NCBI RefSeq assembly: GCF_963678635.1
Contig: NC_087068.1
Span: forward strand, 33,066,189-33,112,235
Source of the DNA: Symsagittifera roscoffensis
Lineage: Eukaryota; Xenacoelomorpha; Acoela; Convolutidae
Direction: 5' to 3'
Length of the DNA: 46,047 nucleotides
Positions 39,027 through 46,047 of this stretch are shown in pieces (the first letter of the stretch is position 1; every line of letters begins with the position of its first letter). A program made the position numbers and the translations under genes. A model generated the notes under the pieces. That model did no database searches, was not told where the DNA came from, and worked only from the letters and a program-made list of their open reading frames with translations.

Positions 39027-40064
39027 TCAGCTGTTATTTCGCGTATCAGGTAGAAATGTATTGTAGTTTAATGGTGTTGCATCAATGGTTAATGGTACTA
39101 CTCTTACATAATCTCTTGTATAAGATATTGTACTTATTGCTTGACTTGCAATTGATTGTGGGATATTTATAAATGCATAATGAGACCATTCGGGGTCCCA
39201 AACGTAGTCTGATTGTTCTGTGATGGCGGTATCATCGTTTGAATTTTGAGGTCTGAAATTTTTTCTTGCTTGTGAAATTAAATCTATATTATGTGTGAAA
39301 TAATCTATTATAAACCATGCCAAAATTTTTTGTAAGTCATGTTTTGTATGTTGTGAAACATCATCTTTAGTGAAATTTTCTTTAATTATATGTAGGAAAG
39401 TTGAAAATAGTGTGATTTCATGTCGTACCCTTATATGTTTAGATGTCTCTGTCGGTGAGACACTTGGGATTGGAATTTCGTTTTCTAATATTGAGATATA
39501 ACTATATATTATGGCAAAAACTTCATTAGTGAATATGGAGTTTGCTCTTTGTGAGTTATGATATTGTATGCTTTTTATGTATTCTGAGAATACTTTTGAA
39601 AATTCTAAATCAAGGTCGTCTGTTTGAATTACATATTTGTGGTGATTCGGGTTTGGTGAGCTGAATTCTATGGTGCAGATTCCGTATTGTTGTGTCAAAT
39701 TACATATATCTTTCAGATAGTGATCAATAATTTGTCTTTTGATCTTTTTATCTGGGAACTCTGCTTTACATGGGCTGATTCCGTGTTCAAATAAATTTAG
39801 GAGTAAATTCTTGCAAAGTATATGCTGCCCTCTATCATTGGGTGCATCTACGAGGAAGGGGTAGATATCGTCATCATCTGGACTATCTTCACTTGGGTGT
39901 GTGTTTGGCTCATTTTTTCGTTTAATGACTGTTAATAGGTAATTATCGATATGTCTAATTGGTTGATTCCAATTATATAAATGTACTGGTTTGTGTTTAT
40001 ATTGCTTTTTTATTCTTCTTTTTCCTCTTTTTGATGAATTTGAAGTTGTTTCTGAGTCGGAAAA
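39027..40064 (-). CDS. Middle section of the pre-gag frame (345 codons)
   Basis: Open from directly after the TAG at 40065-40067 to TGA at 39027. There is no ATG in the first 120 codons, so it is read only by passing the TAG, by splicing or from a non-AUG codon. It starts with a basic stretch (KRGKRRIKKQYKHK), a plausible nuclear-localisation or RNA-binding segment, then a DDDDIYPF acidic patch. It continues as a globular-looking alpha-rich region (LISQARKNF, YVWDPEWSHYAF). No family recognised. Few gypsy elements carry a gene before gag. Confidence 0.55.
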   Translation of the reverse strand, partial: FSDSETTSNSSKRGKRRIKKQYKHKPVHLYNWNQPIRHIDNYLLTVIKRKNEPNTHPSEDSPDDDDIYPFLVDAPNDRGQHILCKNLLLNLFEHGISPCKAEFPDKKIKRQIIDHYLKDICNLTQQYGICTIEFSSPNPNHHKYVIQTDDLDLEFSKVFSEYIKSIQYHNSQRANSIFTNEVFAIIYSYISILENEIPIPSVSPTETSKHIRVRHEITLFSTFLHIIKENFTKDDVSQHTKHDLQKILAWFIIDYFTHNIDLISQARKNFRPQNSNDDTAITEQSDYVWDPEWSHYAFINIPQSIASQAISTISYTRDYVRVVPLTIDATPLNYNTFLPDTRNNS

Positions 40065-40355
40065 CTATAATTGATCGTGAATGGGGCAATTTTTATCTAT
40101 AGATTCTTTTAATTTATAAAGTTCGTCTAGATTGCTGGCTTCTGATTCTGAAAATGCGTTTCTATTTTTGGAAAATCTTTTTCGTGTTATTTGTCTTTGT
40201 TTGTTTATTATTTTCCTTTTTAGTGTTTGTCGTTTTGTTCTAATATATCCAACTGTTTGTGTATGAGGTGTGATTACAAGGTCGTATTTTTTGTTATCTA
40301 TTTCACAGTTGTGTAAAACGATTGTTTGTTTGTTTCCTAAATTTTTAAATGACAT
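40065..40355 (-). CDS. First ORF of the element (96 aa), basic protein
   Basis: ATG start, 96 residues. The N-terminal half looks folded (TIVLHNCEID, YDLVITPHTQTVGYI). The middle is strongly basic (KRQTLKRKIINKQRQITRKR), followed by an acidic Ser/Glu stretch. Its TAG stop is followed in the same frame by 345 further open codons, so it may be the N-terminus of a larger protein or a separate small RNA-binding regulator. Unrecognised. Confidence 0.55.
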   Translation of the reverse strand: MSFKNLGNKQTIVLHNCEIDNKKYDLVITPHTQTVGYIRTKRQTLKRKIINKQRQITRKRFSKNRNAFSESEASNLDELYKLKESIDKNCPIHDQL

Positions 40356-40439
40356 AAGGTTTAGGATGACGGATGCAAAAAGTTGTTAGATGATTTCTAT
40401 TTTCTTAAATTGTTAGTCCTTACGATTTTTTGGTTAGCT

Positions 40440-40820
40440 TAACCTGGGTCTATTTGTTCAGGGTTGGAGAGAAAAGTATATCGATTCCGAAGAATGATTT
40501 TTTACTTTCTCGTGGCTAATTTAAGCTAAGGTGTTAACTTACTTAATCTTACTTAGGGGTAATGATTGTGTTCAAGGGTTGGAGAATAGTAAATCGATCC
40601 ACAAGGTTCAGGTATAATTAGAACGCGAGTAGTTCGTTAGATACTATTTTAAACTTACTAAGTCTATGATTTATCCTGTGTCTTGATAAGAGGAGGGTTC
40701 AAGTGAAGGATGAATAACCGAAGTTCTTCACTGTTTATCCTAATTTGAATGATTAGTGTTGTTCAAAAATTTCTATTAGTCTTGGGTTTTTTGAAAGGGT
40801 TGGATAGTGAATCGACGTTT
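40440..40820 (-). repeat. Leader repeats, ~112-bp periodicity
   Basis: A motif reading AGGGTTGGAGANAGTANATC on the plus strand occurs near 40462, 40573 and, worn, near 40796. The spacings of about 111 and 224 suggest four degenerate ~112-bp units. They lie in the untranslated leader before the first ORF. They could serve packaging or dimerisation, or be simple slippage products. Confidence 0.5.
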
Positions 40821-40873
40821 GAGGTCGTTGGACACTAGCTAAGTGGGTGGGGGAGAAAAAAATTGTTCTTTTT

Positions 40874-40985
40874 GATCCAAGGATAGATCTTGATGATCAA
40901 GTTTTAAATTTAATGAAATAGAAAAATTTAATGTAGATCCAAGGATAAGCCTTGATGATCTGATTTTAAAATTATATTTTAAGTT
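40874..40985 (-). repeat. 62-bp leader direct repeat
   Basis: GATCCAAGGATAGATCTTGA at 40874 recurs as GATCCAAGGATAAGCCTTGA at 40936, both followed by TGATC and a TTTTAAA run. Confidence 0.65.
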
Positions 40986-41581
40986 TAAAATGGTTTAAAT
41001 TGTTCAAAATTTTAGTTTTTGATGTTTAGTGAGCTTATGATTGCTGTTATGTTTAGGTGATGAAGCTGGGACTACAGATGATTTTTATGATTACTAACAA
41101 TTTATTGTCATGCTACTAATTTTTATTTTGATCTTCAATAAATATTTTCCAAACATTTTTTATATAATACTGCAGAATTTTAGGAAAACGATCTGAGATC
41201 TTTTTATCAATCGTTATTGTATATTAATATTGCTTAGTGCCTGAAATGATTATGAAGATTGACTTCAAGATTTTATGTTTGCAAATGAAAATCTAAATTC
41301 ATTGCTAATAAAATTCTAAATATAAAAGTTTGTGTTGGCTTTTGCCGTACTATCATTGAACTATTTGGTAAGTTTCTACTTTGTCGTATGTCGTCTCTGG
41401 TTCGAGGTCTTCTTGCAATTCCGGGTAGTTCTGTTATTGTTCGGAATATTGGCTCTGATCTATTGAGTCGTAGAGACATTTCGATTAAATTATCGTCTTA
41501 TAACATTTTAAAAATGTTTTGTCTAAATTCTAATCTATTTTTGGTTAATTCTAAGCTATTAAGGTCTTGTTCGAGACTTAT
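40986..41581 (-). other. Leader proximal to the primer-binding site
   Basis: A 68-codon sense frame starting with ATG at 41479 (MSLRLNRSEP, arginine-rich) lies here. It is an uORF candidate only. Otherwise the sequence is AT-rich untranslated leader. Confidence 0.35.
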
Positions 41582-41591
41582 GGTCGCACCA
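41582..41591 (-). other. Primer-binding site
   Basis: In sense, TGGTGCGACC begins two bases after the 5' LTR, the standard place and TGG start for pairing with a tRNA 3' CCA end. I do not identify the tRNA. It would end GGTCGCACCA including the CCA. Confidence 0.75.
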
Positions 41592-41593
41592 GA

Positions 41594-42003
41594 TGAGTTA
41601 GGACCGATGTGGTTAACTCATAGAGTAATTTCGGATAGGGTACACCGTCTGCTCGTCACGCTATCTTATTTTCGGCCGGATAGATTCGTGCAATTTCTTA
41701 GTCTAATACCGATCCTAATCTTACTCTTATACTATCTAGTCTCAGGTTGTTTAACTAGTCTCTGCTTGGCTCAATAGATCTAGGGTATACTGGTTTATTG
41801 CGGCTGCTGAAGTTCGTTAGGAGAGGCAACTAAATTCTAAGTTAAACTCAAATCTCTCTGGTGCTGAAATTACAAGTAATTTCAGCACTTACAAATAAGT
41901 GGGTTGTTAATTAGATGGATCATGATTGGTTAATATTAAATACTTTACAGTGGTAAAATATCTAATTTATCCAATCATAAAATGTAGTTTAGATCAGGTT
42001 CCA
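41594..42003 (-). repeat. 5' LTR
   Basis: 410 bp with TG...CA ends in sense. It carries CCAAT-type boxes in both directions (ATGATTGG and CCAATCAT) about 55 bp apart, the 13-bp-arm hairpin at 41861-41888, and AATAAA in sense (plus 41794-41799). It would hold the element's promoter and poly(A) signal. It differs from the 3' LTR at five positions. Confidence 0.92.
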
Positions 42004-42329
42004 AATGGGCGGAGAACATTTTGATCCTAAAATGTTTAATATAAAATTATTCAATGTTTATTAGGATAAGCTCCAGAATGTAATGAATCCTTTGTGAAAA
42101 TTTGTAATGACTCTTTTGTGATGAATCTGTTGTGAAATCAGCATGTACCGACGAACCCAGGTCTGGTAGTTTTCTTAAGCAAAGAATCTCCCTCGCAAAT
42201 CTCCCTCGCTGCCTGTGTACTCGTTACCATAATTGATAAAATTACGTTCGAGAAAATTTTTGTTTGAAAAGCTTTTGAAATTTTCTTCGAACTTGACAAA
42301 TCAGCAGCTTAATGATTCTTTAGTACTCT

Positions 42330-42545
42330 TTCTACGTTCAGAAAAAGGTGAAATACATTGATGTGTCTGTGAAAAAAATGAAATTCAAGATGGATGGCCT
42401 GCCAGTCTTGTCTGAAAACGCAGGTAGATTCTCTGTGAAATCGTATTTGAATGGTTTTTCATTGCAGGTAACGCCTCCAGTCACATTCATTCTAGTTTAC
42501 AATGACGACAGCTTCACAACAAAAATCAGAAACATGTCAGATTAG
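42330..42545 (+). pseudogene. Exon-like fragment, unrecognised
   Basis: An open, protein-like plus-strand stretch (KMKFKMDGLPVLSENAG, TPPVTFILVYNDDSF) ends at TAG 42545. A possible splice acceptor (TTTTTCATTGCAG) lies inside it near 42468, so part may be intronic. No domain recognised. Confidence 0.3.
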
Positions 42546-42652
42546 AAAACCTGGCAGAATTGAAGATATGACGATTGTCCCATGGGCTTTTGGTAGTAAA
42601 TTTTTATGGATGTAACGGTAGTTGATTCTCTTGACCCGAATTGAAACAAGCA

Positions 42653-42811
42653 CAGACGATTCTTGTGGCGGTCAATTTTGAAGGTCACAAAACTGACGAC
42701 TGTAGAAATCTATTTAATGATAGGCATCATTTTCAAATAATATTATTTATAATCCAGGGTGCTCTGGCAGCCATAGCTATGAGATATCTTCAACAAGCTC
42801 TGAAAAACTGA
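42653..42811 (+). pseudogene. Exon-like fragment, unrecognised
   Basis: 53 open codons with protein-like content (TILVAVNFEGHKTDDC, GALAAIAMRYLQQALKN) ending in TGA. The segment before GGTGCTCTGG ends in TATAATCCAG, which could be a splice acceptor. Confidence 0.3.
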
Positions 42812-42821
42812 GTTTGTGTAC

Positions 42822-42915
42822 TGACGAATCCAGGAAAGGTAGTTATCTAAAGCAGAGAATCTCCCTCCCAATACAAGTTGCGAAGGCTGCCTGTCTGCTC
42901 TGTACTATAAATGAT
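42822..42915 (+). repeat. Gene-fragment repeat (SYLKQ unit), copy 1
   Basis: Encodes a unit containing SYLKQRISLPIQVAK and CLLCTIND. The same unit recurs at 43528-43630 and, badly worn, near 42150-42260 (with an internal CTCCCTCGC duplication). Confidence 0.6.
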
Positions 42916-42917
42916 TT

Positions 42918-43523
42918 GAAAACAGAGAAGCAGCAGAGTTTGGCGATTGTTTACTGCAGACGTGAAGGCACCATTGTCTTTTTCAGTAACTGTTCGGCAC
43001 AGGGGTACTGATTTTGCTGCGATGAAACGGCTGTTATTAAAAAGTCAACATAAAGATCCAGAGCAATTCAAAGAAATTTTGAAGCAGCAGAAAAAAGCAG
43101 AATTAGAACTGAAGTCACTGCGATTTTGTGGTAACCTGTATTTAGGTTTTAGAATTACCTCTACTTGGGAGCAGTATGATAAGGCTATAGGATTGTAAGG
43201 CACAATTGCAACAACACCTTTCGCAATATTATTGAGGGTAATGGCAAGCCCTGGACCTTGTGTAAGAATTTCACCTGTATCACAATTGAATAAAAAGCCC
43301 CCAATGCTGATGGTTCAAAAGAGAGCCAACCAAAGAGAGCCAACCCTTTTTGTTGGCAGGTTATGAAGCGTAGCAAATTTTCAGCAATTTTTGACTGAAA
43401 GAAAAACAAAATCATGCTTAGCATCACTAAAATTGGCATTATCTGAAGACGACTACTCGAAAAATGTTTATAAACGGTCTTTTTGATGTTTTTCGGCATT
43501 TGCCAACCAGAATTGAGAAACTG
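42918..43523 (+). repeat. ~600-bp direct repeat, copy 1, with a coding-like frame
   Basis: About 94% identical to 44469-45062. It carries an open frame (42947-43198) with FSVTVRHRGTDFAAMKR and KSLRFCGNLYLGF. In both copies that frame ends at the same GATTGTAA. Protein-level changes between copies are few. Unrecognised; possibly an exon of a duplicated host gene or part of a transposon. Confidence 0.6.
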
Positions 43524-43527
43524 AGCC

Positions 43528-43676
43528 TATGCTCTGACGAAACGAGGAAAAGTAGTTATCTAAAGCAGAAAATCTCCCTCGCAATACAAGTTGCGAAGGC
43601 TGTCTGTCTGCTCTGTATTATAAATGATAAAACTGCCTTCGAGAAAATTGTTGTTGATAGAGCCAAGGGAGCGTAA
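43528..43676 (+). repeat. Gene-fragment repeat (SYLKQ unit), copy 2
   Basis: Contains SSYLKQKISLAIQVAKAV and CLLCIINDKTAFEKIV, ending in TAA at 43676. It directly follows the PTRIEKL end of the 600-bp repeat, which suggests these blocks were adjacent exons in the parent gene. Confidence 0.55.
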
Positions 43677-43726
43677 ACGCAGCCTAGCATGAATATCTGA
43701 TAGATCAAGAGTCTCGCATCGTGTCA

Positions 43727-43908
43727 TTTTTTTGATTGCTTTCAATTCAGTTTCGTTCTGGGCAAGTATTGCTGTTAGTTTTCTCAATCTGATTGGTTTG
43801 ATTACCATTCATCTGACTTTTTTTGATTGCTTTTAATTCAGTTTAATTCTGCACAAGTATTGCTGTTAGTTTTCTCAATCTGATTGGTTTGATTACCATT
43901 CATCTGTT
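43727..43908. repeat. 91-bp tandem repeat, two units
   Basis: TTTGATTGCTTTCAATTCAG at 43731 and TTTGATTGCTTTTAATTCAG at 43822 begin two units that both end GATTACCATTCATCTG. A few substitutions separate them. Confidence 0.85.
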
Positions 43909-44468
43909 TTTTTTTAAGTTTCCTTGATGTTTTACTTCTTTTTACTTTTCCCTAACTTATGAAAATCTGAAGATTTTTTTTACTGGATGAAATGATGAAA
44001 ACTAGTGTCGTAATTTTGGCAAATTTTGTAAAGTAATCCTACGAAGCAAAAACTAAGTTTTTGTAAAGTCGTGGAAACCAATTAGCGAGAGTTGAAAAAT
44101 TAGAAATTTATTTCTAATTTTGATTGAAGTTTTAGTTTTTTAAAAGGTTATTCGACGATATATTTTTGTCAGAAAGCCAACAAGAGAAACTTTTAATTAA
44201 ATTACAGCGTTCTTTGTATTACAGTGTAAACGTTTTCAATAAAAGCGAAGAAAAAACAACTAACTCCAGTACTTCATAACGGCTGTTCGTTACTCATTGC
44301 ATTACCGTTACTCAAGGAATCGTAAAAAAAACCTGCGCAGATTGTTTGATTAGAGCCCACTGTAGGATTGAAAAGTGGCGATTTGGCACGACGTAGTAGG
44401 CAACATGATTATGATCCATAAAGCCTACAAGCTCCGGCACGCCTATGTCCAAGAACTGACAAGTTTTT
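43909..44468. other. No gene seen between repeat copies
   Basis: AT-rich spacer. 44290-44460 is more GC-balanced and may be another fragment of the duplicated gene, but I see no open frame. Confidence 0.4.
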
Positions 44469-45062
44469 GAAAACAGAGAAGCAGCAGAGTGTGGCGATTG
44501 TTTACTGCAGACGAGAAGGCACCATTGTCTTTTTCAGTAACTGTTCGGCACAGGGGTACTGATTTTGCTGCGATGAAACGGCTGTTATTAAAAAGTCAAC
44601 ATAAAGATCCAGATCAATTCAAAGAATTTTTGAAGCAGCAGAAAAAAGCAGAGTTAGAACTGAAGTCACTGCGATTTTGTGGTAACCTGTATTTAGGTTT
44701 TAGAAATGGCTCTACTTGGGAACAGTATGATACGGCTATAGGATTGTAAGGCACAGTTGCAGCAACACCTTTAGCAATATTATTGAGGTTAATGGCAAGC
44801 CCTGGATCTTGTGTAAGAATTTCACCTGTATCACAATTGAATAAAAAGCCCCCAATGCTGATGGTTCAAATGAGAGCCAACCAAAATCTTTTTGTTGACA
44901 GGTTATGAAGCGTAGCAGTTTTCAGCAGTTTTTGACTGAAAGAGAAACAAAATCATGGTTAGCATCGCTAAAATTGGCATTCTCTGAAGACGGCTAGTCG
45001 AAAGTTGTTTATAAACTGTCTTGTTGATGTTTTTCGGCTTTGCCAACCAGAATTGAGAAACT
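44469..45062 (+). repeat. ~600-bp direct repeat, copy 2, with a coding-like frame
   Basis: Partner of 42918-43523, offset by 1551 at the left end and about 1540 at the right. The frame (to 44749) encodes FSVTVRHRGTDFAAMKR and STWEQYDTAIGL. After the shared CCAACCAGAATTGAGAAACT the two copies diverge. Here a new coding-like stretch follows instead of the SYLKQ unit. Confidence 0.6.
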
Positions 45063-45640
45063 TGAAAAAATTCTGATCAACCAACACAAAAGCAAGCTGG
45101 AGAAACTCTTAGGAAGACATGAGATATCATTAAACAAATTGAGCGATAGGTCAATGAGAATCTTGGACAAGGTGAGGGTGCCGCTGTGACTGAAAGAAAA
45201 GTTAAGTCTCTGACTAAAACATCCTGCGCTGGACTAGATCACTGACGTTCGTTTCCGTGCTAATATTCATAGCTTTTTGTCAGAAATGATGACAAACTGA
45301 ATACCCGAAGAGTCGCTAAGCGACACTGACGCAGCTACAGTACGATATGATAAGAATGCGAAACAGACAACCTCGGACAAACAAGTTAAAAAAAAACAGA
45401 AAAGAATCAAATGACAATGGTACTTTGGCTGTGCCCTTGATTAGGGGTGCAGGTTTGCAAAACGAAAGAGAAGCCATATGGGGAAAAAAACTAGATGACC
45501 TATTGCAATCAGAAGTTTTTAGTGAGCAAAAATATCTGCTGACAGAGCTGTTATAAAAGTTGAAAAAGGCATAAGCATAAAGCTACTTGCCATGAAAGTT
45601 CAAAAAGATATTAGCACTGACAGTCACTGAGGAATAAATA
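45063..45640 (+). pseudogene. Charged, coiled-coil-like broken frame
   Basis: Plus-strand frames continue from the repeat with KLEKLLGRHEISLNKLSDR and, after frame changes and stops, an open section at 45347-45556 (NEREAIWGKKLDDLLQSEVF). Composition is that of a helical, highly charged protein. No family recognised; disrupted. Confidence 0.35.
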
Positions 45641-45789
45641 GAGAACAAATAAGGTTTGTATGACAATTTTGTATATTTTTTGACCCCTTGAAGTACGAGA
45701 AATTACTATCAACGCACGCAAAAAGAGCTGATGCAAATGCCTTGAAGCCGGAAAACTACAAAAAAAATTGTAGTTGAGCTCGATTTTAC

Positions 45790-46047
45790 TTAAATTTTAT
45801 GTCTTTTCTTAATGGTTCGAGGGCCGTTCCGGACAAAGTTGTTCCCCAAGCATTTAAGAACTTGATTATCATAATGCGATGCGGGACTCGGTTTTTTGAA
45901 ATTGCCTATTAGGCTCCTATGCCTTATTGGAGAAAGTAAAAAAATCCGAAAGGTGAAATCTTTCCATTTTAGAATAGAGCTTTTCACCCTTGTATAAATT
46001 GATGGATATTTGCGACCAATTGCCATCGGCAACGCGCTCAGACTCAT
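45790..46047 (-). CDS. Possible C-terminal fragment of a trypsin-family serine protease (partial)
   Basis: The frame enters from the right edge. Its start matches the end of S1 proteases: GRKYPSIYTRVKSSILKW fits the G-R-x3-P-x-[IV]-Y-T-R-V-x4-[IL]-x-W pattern that closes the fold. In the family the protein ends just after that Trp, whereas this frame runs about 50 more residues, probably intron, 3' UTR or decay. No catalytic residue lies inside the window, so activity cannot be judged. Confidence 0.45.
   Translation of the reverse strand: MSLSALPMAIGRKYPSIYTRVKSSILKWKDFTFRIFLLSPIRHRSLIGNFKKPSPASHYDNQVLKCLGNNFVRNGPRTIKKRHKI

Larger units (their letters stand above)
16362..42003 (-). mobile_element. 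Giant Ty3/gypsy-like LTR retroelement with an internal 8.19-kb tandem duplication
   Basis: Two 410-bp LTRs bound a 25,642-bp element whose genes all lie on the minus strand. The sense order is PBS, pre-gag frame, gag, protease, RT/RNase H, integrase, and post-integrase frames. The order protease-RT-RNase H-integrase and the GPY-type integrase tail place it with Ty3/gypsy (Metaviridae). Removing one copy of the duplicated segment leaves about 17.45 kb. The coding strand is conspicuously A-rich and G-poor, unlike the flanks. The internal stops and frame breaks described below suggest this copy is no longer able to move by itself, unless they are bypassed in translation. No target-site duplication is visible. 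Confidence 0.92.

Noticed and set aside
40440-40985. CRISPR-like array
   Set aside because: The units are degenerate with no constant spacer pattern, and the context is a eukaryotic retroelement leader.
41541-41591. Extended primer-binding site reaching the tRNA T-arm (TCTCGAAC block)
   Set aside because: The block resembles a T-loop complement, but the flanking stem does not pair and the spacing is off by one. Only the first ten bases are supported.
16362-42003. Two separate gypsy elements in tandem
   Set aside because: There are only two LTRs, and the internal junction at 29078 joins mid-gag to a downstream frame without LTR sequence. It is one element with an internal duplication.

Overview
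The window is AT-rich eukaryotic, probably metazoan, DNA. It holds decayed foldback and miniature inverted-repeat elements, a metazoan-type LTR retroelement, exon-like gene fragments and one intact bacterial-type gene. I cannot name the species. A small or compact invertebrate genome would fit the mix of retroelements and an apparently transferred gene, but that is inference.

Positions 1-16361 are mostly non-coding. They contain a tRNA-like sequence near the left edge, a broken coding-like patch, three copies of a foldback family whose ends read CAGTGCTGATT...ATCCGG, several fragments of a second family with TTCAGGGCTTTG ends, and a compact MITE at 4736-4940. The only intact host-type gene is an uninterrupted 336-residue ORF at 8994-10004 (minus). 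It encodes a double SnoaL/NTF2-like protein of bacterial type and has its own AATAAA signal, so it is a candidate horizontal transfer.

Positions 16362-42003 are one very large Ty3/gypsy-like LTR element on the minus strand. It has 410-bp LTRs (TG...CA, five differences between them), a primer-binding site, and in sense order: a leader with degenerate repeats; a long pre-gag frame split by two single stops; gag (capsid and zinc knuckle); protease in the -1 frame; RT/RNase H; integrase (intact DD35E); an integrase C-terminal GPY domain present twice because of a 467-bp tandem duplication; two overlapping hydrophobic mini-ORFs; and about 3.7 kb of further unassigned open frames, two of them long and without an ATG. 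The element is 25.6 kb because an 8192-bp segment (end of gag to the start of the post-integrase region) is present twice in tandem at about 99.8% identity. Without the duplication it would be about 17.45 kb, still large for the group. The protease to integrase region is one continuous frame interrupted by exactly one TAA, one TGA and one TAG.

Positions 42004-46047 hold a disordered array of duplicated exon-like fragments on the plus strand, including a ~600-bp direct repeat, and at the right edge a partial minus-strand frame resembling the C-terminus of a trypsin-family protease. The strongest leads for follow-up are the giant element with its extra genes, the repeated-stop architecture, the recent tandem duplication, and the transferred SnoaL gene.
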